In this document: positions 20,869 to 31,444 of the stretch, piece after piece
Layout: each line of letters starts with the position of its first letter
How positions within the stretch are numbered: position 1 is the first letter of the stretch
Source: Breviolum minutum Mf 1.05b.01
Taxonomy: Eukaryota > Sar > Dinophyceae > Suessiales > Symbiodiniaceae
Direction: 5' to 3'
Assembly: GCA_000507305.1 (NCBI GenBank)
Contig: DF240484.1
Span: 1-64,000, forward strand
Length of the DNA stretch: 64,000 nt
Position numbers and translations under genes: made by a program
The notes under the pieces: model-generated
The model's input: only the letters and a program-made list of their open reading frames with translations
What the model was told of the DNA's origin: nothing
Databases searched by the model: none

Positions 20869-20915
20869 ATATACCGTATATTTTTTAAATCTGCCTCCAA
20901 TGAGTCTTCTTGCAG

Positions 20916-20974
20916 GTGGGTTTTTCGGGGAGGGGTCTCGGGACCTCCGGCAGGAGTTTGGAGATGTTTGGAGT
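20916..20974 (+). CDS. Candidate short exon
   Basis: Acceptor TTCTTGCAG|G. The best frame reads GFFGEGSRDLRQEFGDVWS. No family recognised. Confidence 0.25.
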
Positions 20975-21043
20975 TTAAGTATACATGATTTTTTAGTGAA
21001 TGAAAAATTATCCAACCCTTTCCAAGTCAAACCCCTAAAGGTA

Positions 21044-23757
21044 CCAGGTAGGTCCCGCGGGCGGATTTTCCTCCGATGAAAACATTCAACAAAATGGTCA
21101 TTTGCCTCGCCAACAATGTTGGAAGATCATTTCGTGGTCAATTTTTGTTTCCCTCGAATTTTTGCAGGCAAACAAGATGCCAATGTGAATAACCAATGTT
21201 TTTGATTCTTTATTACATATACGTATAATGGCAGGGTTTAGGGAGGGGTAGACCGGCAGACCTATCTTTTCACCATTTTTACGTCTCAAAAAGATGTAGA
21301 TGTGTGGGACATGTCATCCGATCTGAATCATGTTTCGAATTGCGACCAACTCAGTAAGATGTTGGGAGAAGTAGCAGTAGATGTACATGGAGTGAAGGGG
21401 AGACACAAACAGGAAATTTGGTGATGACATAAATTGTGAAAAATTCACAGTTCTTTGAGGAAAGTGTTGTTTTCGCTCTTGAGTTTCTTTTTGCTTTGTC
21501 GTTTGATGTCTCATTCAAAGACAGCTTTTCAATCACTTTCAACCTTTAGAAAAGGCTGAAACATGAATGCACGGCGAGCGAGTGTACAGTTCAGCGCTCC
21601 GTGTTGGATGTTGAAAAACTGCACCAAACTCGATCCCCCCTCCCCTCTCCAACCTCATGGATGTTCAAGTCGCTCCGCCGTGGAAGTTTCAAGTTTTTTT
21701 GGGTCGGGGAAAAGGAATGGATCGGATGAAGAAACACAAATGTCTCGGCAATTGTTTTCAGTAGAAGATATCCATGATCAATTAAATATGTGTATATGTT
21801 GATCATGTGGAGCTTACAACATTACTCTGATTCACCCCCTGAAAAAGAGGTCATGACAAGTAGCCGATCTGAAATTTTGAAGACTGCAGAGTCTCAAATC
21901 CTTCCAACAAGACCGGAACCAACTCCCGGAAATCTAAGAGGCAGTAACGGAAATCACAAACCTTTCTCCAGTTTGGAGATTGAAATACACCATTTTTTTT
22001 CCATTGGGTGGGTGGACCCACCTTTTTTTGAAAAGATGTTTCCAGTGATTGCATTTAAGTCATCAACTTCCCAAAGAATCAACCTTGGAGTTCCTAGGAT
22101 GAGAGTTGCAGTAAACTTGAATTGTTTTCCTTGAATATTACACTCATAAGGAAAGGAACATGAAGAACCATATAAGGAAGGCAAATCAAAAACACAGCAA
22201 ACAAGAAATGGTAATGAAATACGGTTAAACCAAAATGAATGACACCAGAAGGAACATGAAGGAACGCAAAAGGAGAGAACTGTAAGAGAAGACAACAGAA
22301 ATCAAAAGAACAACAAGAAAGCGAAGCAAGACATTTTCGTTTTGCATGAGCAGTGTGATAGGAAACCGAACGAAAGCTAGAATTATGTGTACAACACATG
22401 TCAGTCAGTGAGGTGCATGTATACATAACACTCATCTATTCTCGGACACTACTACTATTCTTGCTGTGGAATTGACATTTTGTCAGAGTTATCATATGTA
22501 TATATATATATATATGTATATTTGTACACATTTACAAAGCAACACAGGAAATATACACTCAATGTTTTTCCACTACATTTTGACCTGCCAACATGCTGAG
22601 TGCAATATGCTTGTTGTCAGGTTTGGCACACCATACTGTAGAGTGTTTCTACCCAGGTAGATGAATCATGCTAGACAAAATCACTTTTGTGGGTAGAATG
22701 GGGGGAAACATCCACATGTCTAAATATTCTCGGGTCATTTCTTGCTATGTTTTTTGAGTCATTTAATCACTAAACATCGCCAAGTCCATTAACATGTTAA
22801 AATACATCGGTGTTTTTGTTGCTGAATTGAAATAGGTATTCTAGTTCCAAATAAATGTAAATGGGTAAATGGTAAATTGGCAATACAATAAATGGAAAAT
22901 GTATCTGGGAAGTTGGGATGAACTTCTAGGTTTTTTTGTGTTTTTTTCCCATCCTTTCCAGCCTCCTCGCCATTGTCGTTTGCCAAGGTTTTTTGTCTCA
23001 GTTGATCAGACCTTGGTTCCTTGGTGGTGTGTTGTTGGTGGGGGAAGCTGTTGAAGCGACTGTCTTGGTTCCCATGTTGGATAGGGGATTAGATAAGCTA
23101 ATTTAATAAGGATCCCTAATTTACCAATCACAGGTAGGATTGACCTGATTTGATTTGGTTTGTTGATTGGTACTTGCAGCTAATTTTTTGTAACGCTGTT
23201 GGTGGATGGTGATGATTATGATGGTGATTGATGGTCAAATTGTTTCTGACCACCATAGTGATCAGAATCATTCCTCGCAACAGGAATAGATCCGAAACTT
23301 TTGGTCAGACTTGATTTTTCTTTGCTCACAATTGCACATTTACGGTTTCATGCAGAGTTTTTTTTCAACACACGTCCTTTCACACACACAACAAATTGAA
23401 AATCACTCCATCTAATGAACACACGCAACATCGGCGTTTAAAACATGTTATCGATTTGAATCAATAGTTGCAACACATCCCCAAAATTTCCATCCCATTC
23501 CCATTGGTTTCCTTCAAAAACGACAGGCGTTTCTGCTGGAACTCCAGGACTTCGCAACATCCAGAGATTTGGCATGGGGTCCCCATTACCACAGGGCACT
23601 GGTGGACTTTGGGGAATGAAACAGACGCCCGCATTCGCAATTTCTATGCATTGACGGATTTCCAAGGAAGACCTCCATAGCAGGGAAACTACACATGTGC
23701 AAGAGAGGACATGCTTCAACGTTTTATGTTTTTGTTTACTATCGTTGAGTGGAATAG
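21044..23757. other. Low gene content; frame-ambiguous exon-like blocks
   Basis: Exon-like GC-rich blocks occur at 21563-21700, 21830-21950 and 23460-23690, but two or three frames are open in each and no splice pair settles them. 22140-22380 is purine-rich on this strand. No TIR element was recognised. Confidence 0.35.
22496..22520. repeat. AT microsatellite
   Basis: Alternating TA run. Confidence 0.8.
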
Positions 23758-23943
23758 ATGCGTCCAAGAGGTAGAGTTCCACCATCTTACAAGCATCATG
23801 TTATAAGTCCAGTAGTTCGTCCACTTCTCCAACAAGCATGGTGTAGTGTGGAACAAATAGGTCCTTTAGCAAGGGAATGGGTAATTCAAGATTTATCACA
23901 TGTGCAGTGGTGGATGAGTATGGCTTCTTCCTTGCAAGAGGCG
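23758..23943 (+). CDS. Exon of the 23.8-28.1 kb gene
   Basis: Open frame reading RPLLQQAWCSVEQIGPLARE, then WVIQDLSHVQWWMSMASSLQ. A GA site near 23944 would keep phase with the next exon. A family G element starts 13 bases on. The 5' edge is not fixed. Confidence 0.45.
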
Positions 23944-26900
23944 AGAAGAGGAGTGATACTGTTGATGGAAGGAATCCTGCACCAGTTGATATGGAGAATA
24001 TCCCATTTTTCATAGGGTTTTATAGATAAAAGGTGGTGAAGGATTTCTGAACCTTCAACAGTATTTTTTCAGGTACTTCCAGGGACCGTGGTTCTTATAC
24101 AGTCTTGTCAAAGCAATGAACATGTTCTATTTTCAAATTCTCAAGTATAGTGAGACCTGGAAGACGGTAAAGTTTTGCATTTTTGTCTAAGATGTTCGAA
24201 TTCCGCTCTCCCCGGAGAAAGTTCAAATTCAATCCTTACTTTACCAGTCCCTGCCAAATTCAGGAATATGGATGATATAAGAATATGTAGCAAAACAATT
24301 CAAGTTGACAACCCTTACTCCCCCGAAGTTTAACAGCTCGCCCATGAAAAATGATGGGAAAGGAAGACGATCCTTTCCTATTGGGTTTTGGTAACTCTTC
24401 AGGGGTAAACTCACTGTTAAACTTCAGGGGTGTAATCCTGAAACTTAAGGCTATTCTAGGTGGTGGATTCAAACATGTTTTATTTTCATCCCTACTTGGG
24501 GAAATGATCCAATTTGACGAGCATATTTTTCAAATGGGTTGGTTCAACCACCAACTAGTATTTGATTCTCAAAATCGACTTTTTTGCTGCTTGAAACTAA
24601 GGCATGTTTGCTGATACACGAAGATACCTTGGGTGTGGTCACCCCGGGGAGTTGACTCAAAAAAAAGCATCGAAGTGTTCAACAGATATCGAGGGTGACA
24701 GATATACATGTGGAGAAGAAGGATATCCATACTGTTGATGGTTCAGAAATCCTGCTAACCAGTTGATATGTAGTTTATCCCATTATTTGCAAGGTTTATA
24801 TATCCCAGCTGGATTTCTTCCATCAACAGTAGTAACTTATTTTTGAAACCTGGTAGATTGTTCCAAAGCCATTGGCTTTTTGATGAAAGATGTTGGTTCA
24901 CTCGGTTGACCAAATCATAATATTGTGACGTCAAGAGTCTTGGTTCATGATACACATTTAGCCTGTCAAAACCTTAAGTTGCAACTAGCCCCCCCCAAAT
25001 TCAGCCGCTCCGCCCCCGGTTGGATGGTACTTGTATCTTGGATGGTTCCAAAATGAGTCACAAATTCATTTTTAGAGATGTACCGTTAAGGGGTGAAATC
25101 CGGCAAAACCGAAGTGACATGTATTTTTTGAAATCATGCATATTATATAGGCAGTGCCGGATTTTTGCTTATCAGACACAGACCCAAAAACCACAACGCT
25201 CTACTTACGCGAGCGGAAGATCAACTCAGATGGGTGGAGAGAAAGAGAACCATGTACTAGGGTCTATATCTCACTCCAGTTAGCAGTCAAAAGAGAATTA
25301 TATGATATAATGTTCTATGATATGTTTACTTTATTACGGCCCTTCATTGATCTTCACATTTATGGTTGGTCTTACCTAAAGTCAGTTGTCTATCTCTCTC
25401 GCACCCCAGGAATCCTATATTTATCAGCCTCCGGCTAATGCCGCCGGCCTTTGCTGGGCTTTGAGATTGCAAGCAGCATGGCCAGAAGCAACCACCAAAA
25501 GCAGGCAGCAGCAANCGGCGCACCCCAGGAATCCTATATTTCACAGGTTGAAATCCCAGCTTTTGGTAGTATATTTTTGTGCCACTTTCCAAGCAGGGCA
25601 TTTAGAATAATTTTCGGATGTTTAACAGGATATAGTCTCATTTTTCGGGGTTATCCATTTTTTTTGGAGATTTTTCAACGATTTCTTGACGCCGACACTG
25701 CGATGAAAAACCCCGGAGCAAGTTACCCTTCGAAGAAACTTTTGCTCAGCAGTGTCCTCCGATCCATAGTTTGACCTCAAGGTAGATAGGTATTTTGTTC
25801 TGAACCAAATCCTCTGGAGTTTTGAAACTCAGATATTTTCGGAGATGTTTTGACTCTTACACCTTTTCGCACCTGAAAAATGGATGGTTGAAAAAACAAG
25901 CCTTACCTTTGAAAGGGATGACCTATTTTCAGGGGGCGAACTAATGTTAGTTTCAGTAAAGATAAAATTCCCTTGGGATCCAATCACCTTGGTCCGAGGA
26001 CGATTGGGGTGTACAATCACCTCCGAAACGCCAAGTATTTAGGTTCCATGAAACCATTCTCAGTTTCGGTGATTGGATCCCTAGGAAATTTGAACTTCCC
26101 AACAAAAATCCTGAAAATTGCCTGCCTTGGCTGTTTCAACGCCACGCCGTTTGGCTCACAGTGCTCAGGTTTGGCATGTCGTTGCACGAAGACGGGAGCC
26201 ATAAGTTCTCCGGCAACGCCATCGATCCAGGTGGGGATGGGGTACATTGGGGCTCAATGTATGGATGTATTTTGCGTATTTTTCCTGCAGTTATCTCCTA
26301 AATTACCCAAATTTAGGTAAATATACCATACATTGAGTGTTTTGGTGGTTGCCTTCAGGCATTTTTGTGTATCATTTTTTCGGGATGCTGGAAATCAGTG
26401 CGACTTGCAGTGCAAATCAGTGGGCCTCAATGGAGTCCTTGAGCGCCTTTTTGTTAGCGAATTAAAGTCAATATTCAATACATCAATACTGTTTTTTTGG
26501 TCTATATGTACTACAGTTGTTAGATTTTTTTTAATTATATATAGTAGTCACATTGGAGATTTACTGTATCAGTTTTTGTTTCAAATTAGACTTATCCTAT
26601 GCTGTTCTTCCCCCAGGTCATTTCGGAGGCATCCAAAGTGATCATGACTTTGCTCAGCCGGGGGACTCGTGACACACCGTGTGCCACACTGTAGAAAGGG
26701 ATGAATCTTGATGAAGGATGATATTCAACACAATAAACAGCCCAGTTGATGTTACCTAATAGTACAAGGAATTGTTGGATAACGTTCTGTTTGAAATGAC
26801 GTTTTCCCATTTTCACTTGGATCAAGAAGCTTTACACATGCACATTTCTCACTTCACTCCTATATCTTAAACCTCGTAAACCTGCTTGGGAATGGGATGC

Positions 26901-28126
26901 TGAGATGGCCGTTTTGTGATTCCACCTTTGCGGGAATCTTTGATTTCTTTCCAGAAGTTTTTCGCATCTTTGGTCTTTGAAAGAACACTTGAGGACCACA
27001 AATTGGCCATTGAGCTGGACACTGGAAACTCAATTTTATTATTCTTTCTCCATCTTTCTACCATAGTCATGGTTCAGTGGAAAACTCCTAAATGAAGGGG
27101 AAACTAATATTGGAGATACACCCATTGTCCACGAACGAACCATGATTCTGCGAGGAAGGGTATGATTGTCACTATCTTGGGTGAGGTCTAAGTTTTTTGT
27201 CTCCGGAGTCAATTTTTGTTAAAAAGATCTTGAGACAATTGTAAACGACACATGGACACTACCCCTAGGGATCCAATTACCGAAACTGAGAATGGCAATG
27301 GAACCTAAATACTTGGCTTTTCGGAGGTGATTGTACACCCCAATCGTCCTCTAACAAGTCTTCAAGGTGGTGATTGGATCCCTAGGGTACTGAGAGTCCA
27401 CCACCTTCTGGGCTTGTTGGTGTTTTTTGTTGGAAATCCTTATTCGAGAAAAAAGATTCAGGAAACCGACAGACCTTCTTCCCTTTGTCTTCCGGTATTC
27501 GCAGCCCTTGCTACACAGCCTGAATGCCATGATGTCATGGTGATGCTACTGATAGGAAGAAGAATGACTTCTGAAATGGGACCAATGGATACGGAAATAC
27601 TGGCAGATTGAAAAGGTACTGTTTGGTAAACTAACATGGTAATGGAAAATTCCCATTTTCAATAGGGAAATACATCTTCAGAAGGTCCATTTTCTATTGC
27701 CATGTTACTTTACCAGAGGGTAGCTTTTTTTTACTCTAAGATATGCTGATATGCCGATTTAGGATCTCCATTGATAGGGAGGGAGCTCAGAAGAAGCCAT
27801 GGGAATTCCGTTGCTTCTTCATGACGTCACTTTCCACCTCCCAAGAAGGTACTGAACAAATCCTTCAGCAAAATTCAGGTTGGCGAAAACCATGGGGTGT
27901 ATACTGTGGGGATCAAGATGTATACCTATCGCTGATACGTGTTTTGCAGAACATCTTGATGAAAGGGTCTTGTGGCCGGTTTTACAAACAACTCAGATTG
28001 ATTTTTTGTAAATTTTATGCAAACGAGCAAATTTCCTGGTCAGCCCAGCAAACGTTATGGCCGCAAATCTGGAGAATCTACAAATTGAAACATTTTTTTC
28101 AATTAGTCCGGAACCATACTGTGTAG
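23758..28126 (+). CDS. Multi-exon gene of unknown product
   Basis: A chain of + strand exons with matching phases: 23758-~23943, 24073-24166, 25410-~25514, 26085-26230, 26359-26444, 26617-~26670, 26955-~27020, 27505-27611 (less sure) and 27763-28126. Phase fits at 24166/25410 and 26230/26359, and at 26444/26617 if a GC donor is used. Most acceptors are AG|G. Introns hold families G, F, A, E and H. I recognise no domain. Readable stretches include YFQGPWFLYSLVKAMN, MLEISATCSANQWASMESL, ASKVIMTLLSRG and GDQDVYLSLIRVLQNILMKG. The N at 25515 breaks the model, and membership of all exons in one gene is inference. Confidence 0.5.
23956..24066. repeat. Family G MITE, intronic
   Basis: TACTGTTGATGGAAGGAATC to GAACCTTCAACAGTA. 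It almost fills the intron between two exons. Confidence 0.8.
24073..24166 (+). CDS. Exon of the 23.8-28.1 kb gene (YFQGPWFLYSL)
   Basis: Acceptor TTTTTTCAG|G. It reads YFQGPWFLYSLVKAMNMFYF, then QILKYSETWKT, and ends in phase 0 at GTAAAG, a good donor. Confidence 0.55.
24316..24434. repeat. Family F MITE
   Basis: TACTCCCCCGAAGTTTAACA to CTGTTAAACTTCAGGGGTGT, flanked by TA; 21 bases before a family A copy. Confidence 0.85.
24456..24558 (+). repeat. Family A element
   Basis: CTAGGTGGTGGATTCAAACA to GGTTCAACCACCAACTAG, with TATT directly outside both ends. Confidence 0.85.
24730..24831. repeat. Family G MITE
   Basis: TACTGTTGATGGTTCAGAAA to TTCTTCCATCAACAGTA. Confidence 0.85.
25400..25541 (+). 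repeat. 23-bp direct repeat across an assembly N
   Basis: 25400-25422 and 25519-25541 are identical (CGCACCCCAGGAATCCTATA and three T). The N lies at 25515, between the two copies. Confidence 0.85.
25410..25514 (+). CDS. Exon of the 23.8-28.1 kb gene, ends at an N
   Basis: Acceptor CGCACCCCAG|G, phase 0. It reads ESYIYQPPANAAGLCWALRL, then QAAWPEATTKSRQQQ. An N follows at 25515, and the acceptor region with the first exon bases is repeated after it. Confidence 0.5.
25858..25957. repeat. Family E element, partly decayed
   Basis: 'ttcgcacctgaaaaatggatgg' on the left and GCGAACTAATGTTAGTTTCA on the right. Directly upstream of a family H copy. Confidence 0.65.
25969..26084. repeat. Family H MITE ending at a 3' splice site
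   Basis: Left TCCCTTGGGATCCAATCACC, right GGTGATTGGATCCCTAG. The final AG is the acceptor of the exon at 26085. Confidence 0.85.
26085..26230 (+). CDS. Exon of the 23.8-28.1 kb gene next to a MITE
   Basis: Acceptor ATCCCTAG|G, formed by the end of family H. It reads KFELPNKNPENCLPWLFQRH, then VLRFGMSLHEDGSHKFSGNA, and ends CCAG before GTGGGG (phase 1). The next exon supplies GC, making glycine. Confidence 0.55.
26250..26336. repeat. Diverged family C element
   Basis: 'caatgtatggatgtat' on the left and 'ggtaaatataccatacattg' on the right, inside the 26231-26358 intron, which it almost fills. Confidence 0.6.
26359..26444 (+). CDS. Exon of the 23.8-28.1 kb gene
   Basis: Acceptor TGCCTTCAG|G. 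After two bases it reads IFVYHFFGMLEISATCSANQ, then WASMESLS. It ends in phase 0 before GCCTTT (GC donor), fitting the phase-0 exon at 26617. Confidence 0.5.
26617..26694 (+). CDS. Exon of the 23.8-28.1 kb gene
   Basis: Strong acceptor TTCTTCCCCCAG|G. It reads VISEASKVIMTLLSRGTRDT, then PCATL and TAG. A GA site at 26671 would let it continue into 26955. Confidence 0.5.
   Translation, partial: VISEASKVIMTLLSRGTRDTPCATL
26955..27020 (+). CDS. Exon of the 23.8-28.1 kb gene
   Basis: Acceptor GATTTCTTTCCAG. It reads KFFASLVFERTLEDHKLAIE, then LDTGNS. The 3' edge is not fixed. The opposite strand is also open, but the acceptor and the neighbouring exons favour +. Confidence 0.4.
27262..27388. repeat. 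Family H MITE
   Basis: TACCCCTAGGGATCCAATTA to GTGATTGGATCCCTAGGGTA, flanked by TA. Confidence 0.85.
27505..27611 (+). CDS. Candidate exon of the 23.8-28.1 kb gene
   Basis: After CGCAG it reads ALATQPECHDVMVMLLIGRR, then MTSEMGPMDTEILAD and TGA. The acceptor is followed by C, so it is less sure. Confidence 0.35.
27763..28126 (+). CDS. Terminal exon of the 23.8-28.1 kb gene
   Basis: Acceptor CGATTTAG|G. About 120 open codons to TAG: ISIDREGAQKKPWEFRCFFM, later GVYCGDQDVYLSLIRVLQNI and FYANEQISWSAQQTLWPQIW. The longest open exon outside the LINE. No domain recognised. A GTACTG site lies at 27848, but the frame stays open across it. Confidence 0.5.
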
Positions 28127-28288
28127 CATAGTTTGATCAAATTGTATCAAGAAACAAACCATCTAAATTCCAAGTTGCTTGTGTTTCTCAATCAAGATGC
28201 TTAGTGACTTAGTGACACACTTGTAAACAACGATCCAATTCAACTTCAAAGATAATGTAAATGAGCAATCATCAATGGATTTGTATAG

Positions 28289-28382
28289 CCCACAGCATCC
28301 ATGTATGGTATATTTTCCTACATTTAGCATAAAAATCAACCATCAATGTAGGTAAATATACCAGTCCCATGGATGGTATGGG
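28289..28382. repeat. Family C MITE
   Basis: Left GCCCACAGCATCCATGTATG, right TCCCATGGATGGTATGGG, with TA outside both ends. Confidence 0.8.
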
Positions 28383-28857
28383 TAATGCTAGAAATCCTGC
28401 ACGAGGACTTTGTTCGAAGATGGTGATTTGAAAAAAGCGGATGCCTTGTGACGTGGGGAAGATTTTTTAAACATGTATCTCATTTTTCCGCACCGGAAAA
28501 CAATTATATAGAGGGGTTTTTCCCATGAAAATGAACCAAATGTTTGTTTTTTTACGGAAATGTTGACAGACCATGAAAAACCCAACTAGGTTCGATTCCC
28601 AGGGTGGTACCCTTTGTGTGAGAGAAAACCTGAGGCCATAATCTTCACAGCTGTGAGCATCCAAAGTGCGGAGACTGAGAATGAGCCATCCGGGCTGAGC
28701 CTAGAAATCTAAGGGTCCCTGCCTCTCCAATGCCTCCCAATACGGGAAATAAGGCCTTATTTATGTTGTTACGTCCCTGGTTGGGAGGGTGGTTAGCTTA
28801 CTCCTGGAGAAAAGGGTGGTGGTTTCCCTGAAAAATCCCCATGGTTTGAAGATGAGT

Positions 28858-28974
28858 CTAGGTGGTGGCAACTCAAATATTTTTTTTAATTTTCACCCCT
28901 ACCTACCTGGGGAGATTTTCTCCAATTTGACGGTTGTATATTTTTTCAGATGGGTGGGAAAAAAACACCACCTC
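28858..28974 (+). repeat. Family A element, longer subtype
   Basis: Starts CTAGGTGGTGGCAACTCAAA and ends AAACACCACCTCG, with 'cacccctacctacctgggg' in the core. Same 'caactcaaat' subtype as 40378 and 48206. Confidence 0.75.
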
Positions 28975-29513
28975 GTCAAGGGACTATTAAGGGATCATAA
29001 GTTGTTCATAAACTGTTTACAAGGTGGCCTTATTTATTTCCTGGCAGTGTGTGGCTCCAAGGGGCCCGGTGGTGCCTTTGGATTCCCCATGATGTTGGGA
29101 TGCTGGGTAAATTTTAGGTAAACGGTGGAAACCCCTTAGAGTCCGGATGTTGGTAAACCAATTCTAGGGATGAGATGTTGGGATGGAAAAAACATCAAAA
29201 CCGTTTAGACTCTTGAAACAAATTATGTTGTGCTTGGGGGAAACTTGCATTTAGGGCTCATTGTTTTAAAGGTTTTTGGATGCTGGTTTCACAGTTAGTT
29301 AGGGAAGGGTTATGCTAAACTCGTCCAAAAAGGAAGCCCTGCAAATTGTGATTGCTTGGTTAATATGTGTGTTTCTTGATTTGCGCAAAGAATACCTACC
29401 TGACCTCACCCCGAAGGTTTAGTAGTGGAATTCTCACAAAGTGATTTCATTTAGTTTATCAAACCATCTATGTTTAGTCAATGATTAGTTCATTCCTTTA
29501 CCTATGATTCCAG

Positions 29514-29612
29514 CTAGGTCGTGGTTTCAAATATTTTTTTATTTTCATCCCTACCTGCGGAAGATTTCCAACTTGACTAATATCTTTCAGATGGGTTGAA
29601 AACACCAACTAG
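29514..29612 (+). repeat. Family A element with a 17-bp target duplication
   Basis: CTAGGTCGTGGTTTCAAATA to TTGAAAACACCAACTAG. The 17 bases TTTACCTATGATTCCAG precede it (29497-29513) and follow it (29613-29629) exactly. Confidence 0.85.
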
Positions 29613-29974
29613 TTTACCTATGATTCCAGGGTTGCATATCTATAAATTTCCTGTCTCAAGATTGAGAACAAACCAATCAGAAAAAACATGCGTTGCAGGC
29701 ATTTGCACCACAGGTGCAGCGTGTTTAAAAAAGGTGGCCGTGGTCAATCCGATATCTCTTAAACTGCACAGTCCTCCATTATAAAATGTGACGGTCTAAA
29801 AAAAAGCTCGTGAGGAATCCAAAATCACCAGTTAGACACTACTATGATATTGATGAAATTTAAGAAAGACAAAACAACATGTACACAACTTATCTATGCA
29901 TAATAATACCACATATATATCTATATGAAGGACATCACTTTACTTTTCCAACAAAACACAAACTTCCCGGGCAG

Positions 29975-30109
29975 TTTCACCCCCCCCAAGCGCCGCCTCC
30001 AATCCTTTCCATCGATCTTCTTGATCTGTGGCGACTCGTGCGGCCCTTCGTTAAAAACGGCCATGAAGAAGAAGGTCGTCCGGGGGGATGTTTTTTTTGG
30101 TTCCCTTAA
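29975..30109 (+). CDS. Candidate exon, unknown product
   Basis: Acceptor CCGGGCAG. It reads PPILSIDLLDLWRLVRPFVK, then NGHEEEGRPGG, to TAA. The opposite strand is open too (an ATG at 30064 with a GT donor), so strand is uncertain. Confidence 0.3.
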   Translation, partial: FHPPQAPPPILSIDLLDLWRLVRPFVKNGHEEEGRPGGCFFWFP

Positions 30110-30223
30110 GAATCCCCAGACTCGGACCCATCCAAAATGGCAAGGGTGCTTGAATAGCAGGGGTTTGGGTCTGGGTCCAACCAAACGAGCTGACTAGCTG
30201 AGGGGTGAGGGGATTCTTAGGGT
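30103..30223. repeat. Family M element
   Basis: Left CCCTTAAGAATCCCCAGACT, right GAGGGGATTCTTAGGG. A related copy lies at 45008 and a decayed one near 50047. Confidence 0.65.
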
Positions 30224-30620
30224 TGGAGAAAAAAAGAAGCTGCCAGGTTTTGGGGAGTTTTGTTGAAAAAAAGGTTTGGAGGTTTGTTTTTTGGAAGGTT
30301 TGGGAGCTTTACATCTTCAAGTGGGGAGCTATTCAATGGCCAAGTTTTTTTTGTAAAGGAGGTTTTTTGTTTTTAGGCAGACATTTCCAATGAACTGCAG
30401 ACATAGATTTTGGATGAAATTTAATCAAACCCTCAGGAGAAGCTCTGAAAGGATGACCTGCAGCATGACGGAAATTTAACAGATTTGTCACAGATTTGTT
30501 TCGGGTGGACGATTCATTTCGTCCACTGACTCAGTCCTCAAATCGTTTTGGGTGGGGATCCAAGGGGTCAGAGAACTCGAATCAGGGTTTGATGAAAATC
30601 CCTTCATCTACGGAAAAATA

Positions 30621-30721
30621 CTGCCTGGAAGTTTAAAAGTTCGCCCCTGAGAATTTGCTTTTCCATAGTCTTCCAAACATGCATTGTTCAGGGGTTTTAG
30701 CTGTTAAACTTCGGGGGTGTA
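30621..30721. repeat. Family F MITE
   Basis: Left CTGCCTGGAAGTTTAAAAGT, right AGCTGTTAAACTTCGGGGGT. Confidence 0.75.
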
Positions 30722-30803
30722 GTGTAGGCGCTTTTGGGATCCTGCACTCATCGAGAGATAGCAATGAGATGGTATGATCCCAACTTATTGACCTGTCCAC
30801 CTA

Positions 30804-30900
30804 TCCCATAGCATCCATGTGGTATATTTGCCTACCTACCATAGTTTACCAATAAAAACAATCAAAGGTAGGTAAATATACCATACATGGATGGTATGGG
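30804..30900. repeat. Family C MITE
   Basis: TCCCATAGCATCCATGTGGT to ATACATGGATGGTATGGG, flanked by TA. Confidence 0.85.
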
Positions 30901-31185
30901 TATAGATGATTTTATCAACTTGACTTGTGTTGACTTCGTGTTTTTTTGTCATTTGTTGTTGTTGGGATTTGTGTTGAGATGTCCGTAAATTAGCTTGAAG
31001 ATTGCTTGGAATCTGCATACACAGCTACACATATATAAATCCATGTCGTGATTTTCAGTGTCCCCAACACACAACAAAAACGTCATGGCATCCCATAGGT
31101 GAAACATATTATTAAATAGCAGTAAAAAAGCCCTGATTGTCTAGGTTATATAGAGGATTACAAAAGCCAGCTATTTGAGAATTGT

Positions 31186-31329
31186 TAAAAGCCATTATAA
31201 GGATCCCTATGAAACAACCAGTATAACCCATTGAATCCATGGGACTCGTATATTTACCTACTAATTTACCATAAAAATCAACCATCCATGTAGGTTAGTA
31301 TACAATCGCCTCATGCATCCGTCATGGGT
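31186..31329. repeat. Small repeat L followed by a family C MITE
   Basis: 'ccattataaggatccctatg' to 'ccagtataac' (31191-31224) recurs at 18576 and, diverged, at 44334. The family C copy at 31227-31329 follows directly (CCCATTGAATCC to GTCATGGG). Confidence 0.6.
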
Positions 31330-31366
31330 AATGGAAAGTAAGGGACCCTGTGGCTCATCTTGACAG

Positions 31367-31444
31367 GCTTCCGCAAGACATCTCTGGACCATCTTGCTGC
31401 TTTCAGAAACCCTAGACGCCTTGACCTGCTTTGAGGCCTGCTGA
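31367..31444 (+). CDS. Candidate short exon
   Basis: Acceptor CTTGACAG|G. It reads ASARHLWTILLLSETLDALT, then CFEAC and TGA. Confidence 0.3.
   Translation, partial: ASARHLWTILLLSETLDALTCFEAC

Larger units (their letters stand above)
28127..29974. other. Repeat-rich gap
   Basis: Families C (28289) and A (28858, 29514), plus a possible short exon at 29049-29105 (VCGSKGPGGAFGFPMMLGCW, then GTAAAT). Nothing else was supported. Confidence 0.4.

Noticed and set aside
26873..27021. - strand exon (DAKNFWKEIKDSRKGG)
   Set aside because: The + strand has a strong acceptor (TTTCTTTCCAG) and a natural reading in line with neighbouring + exons.
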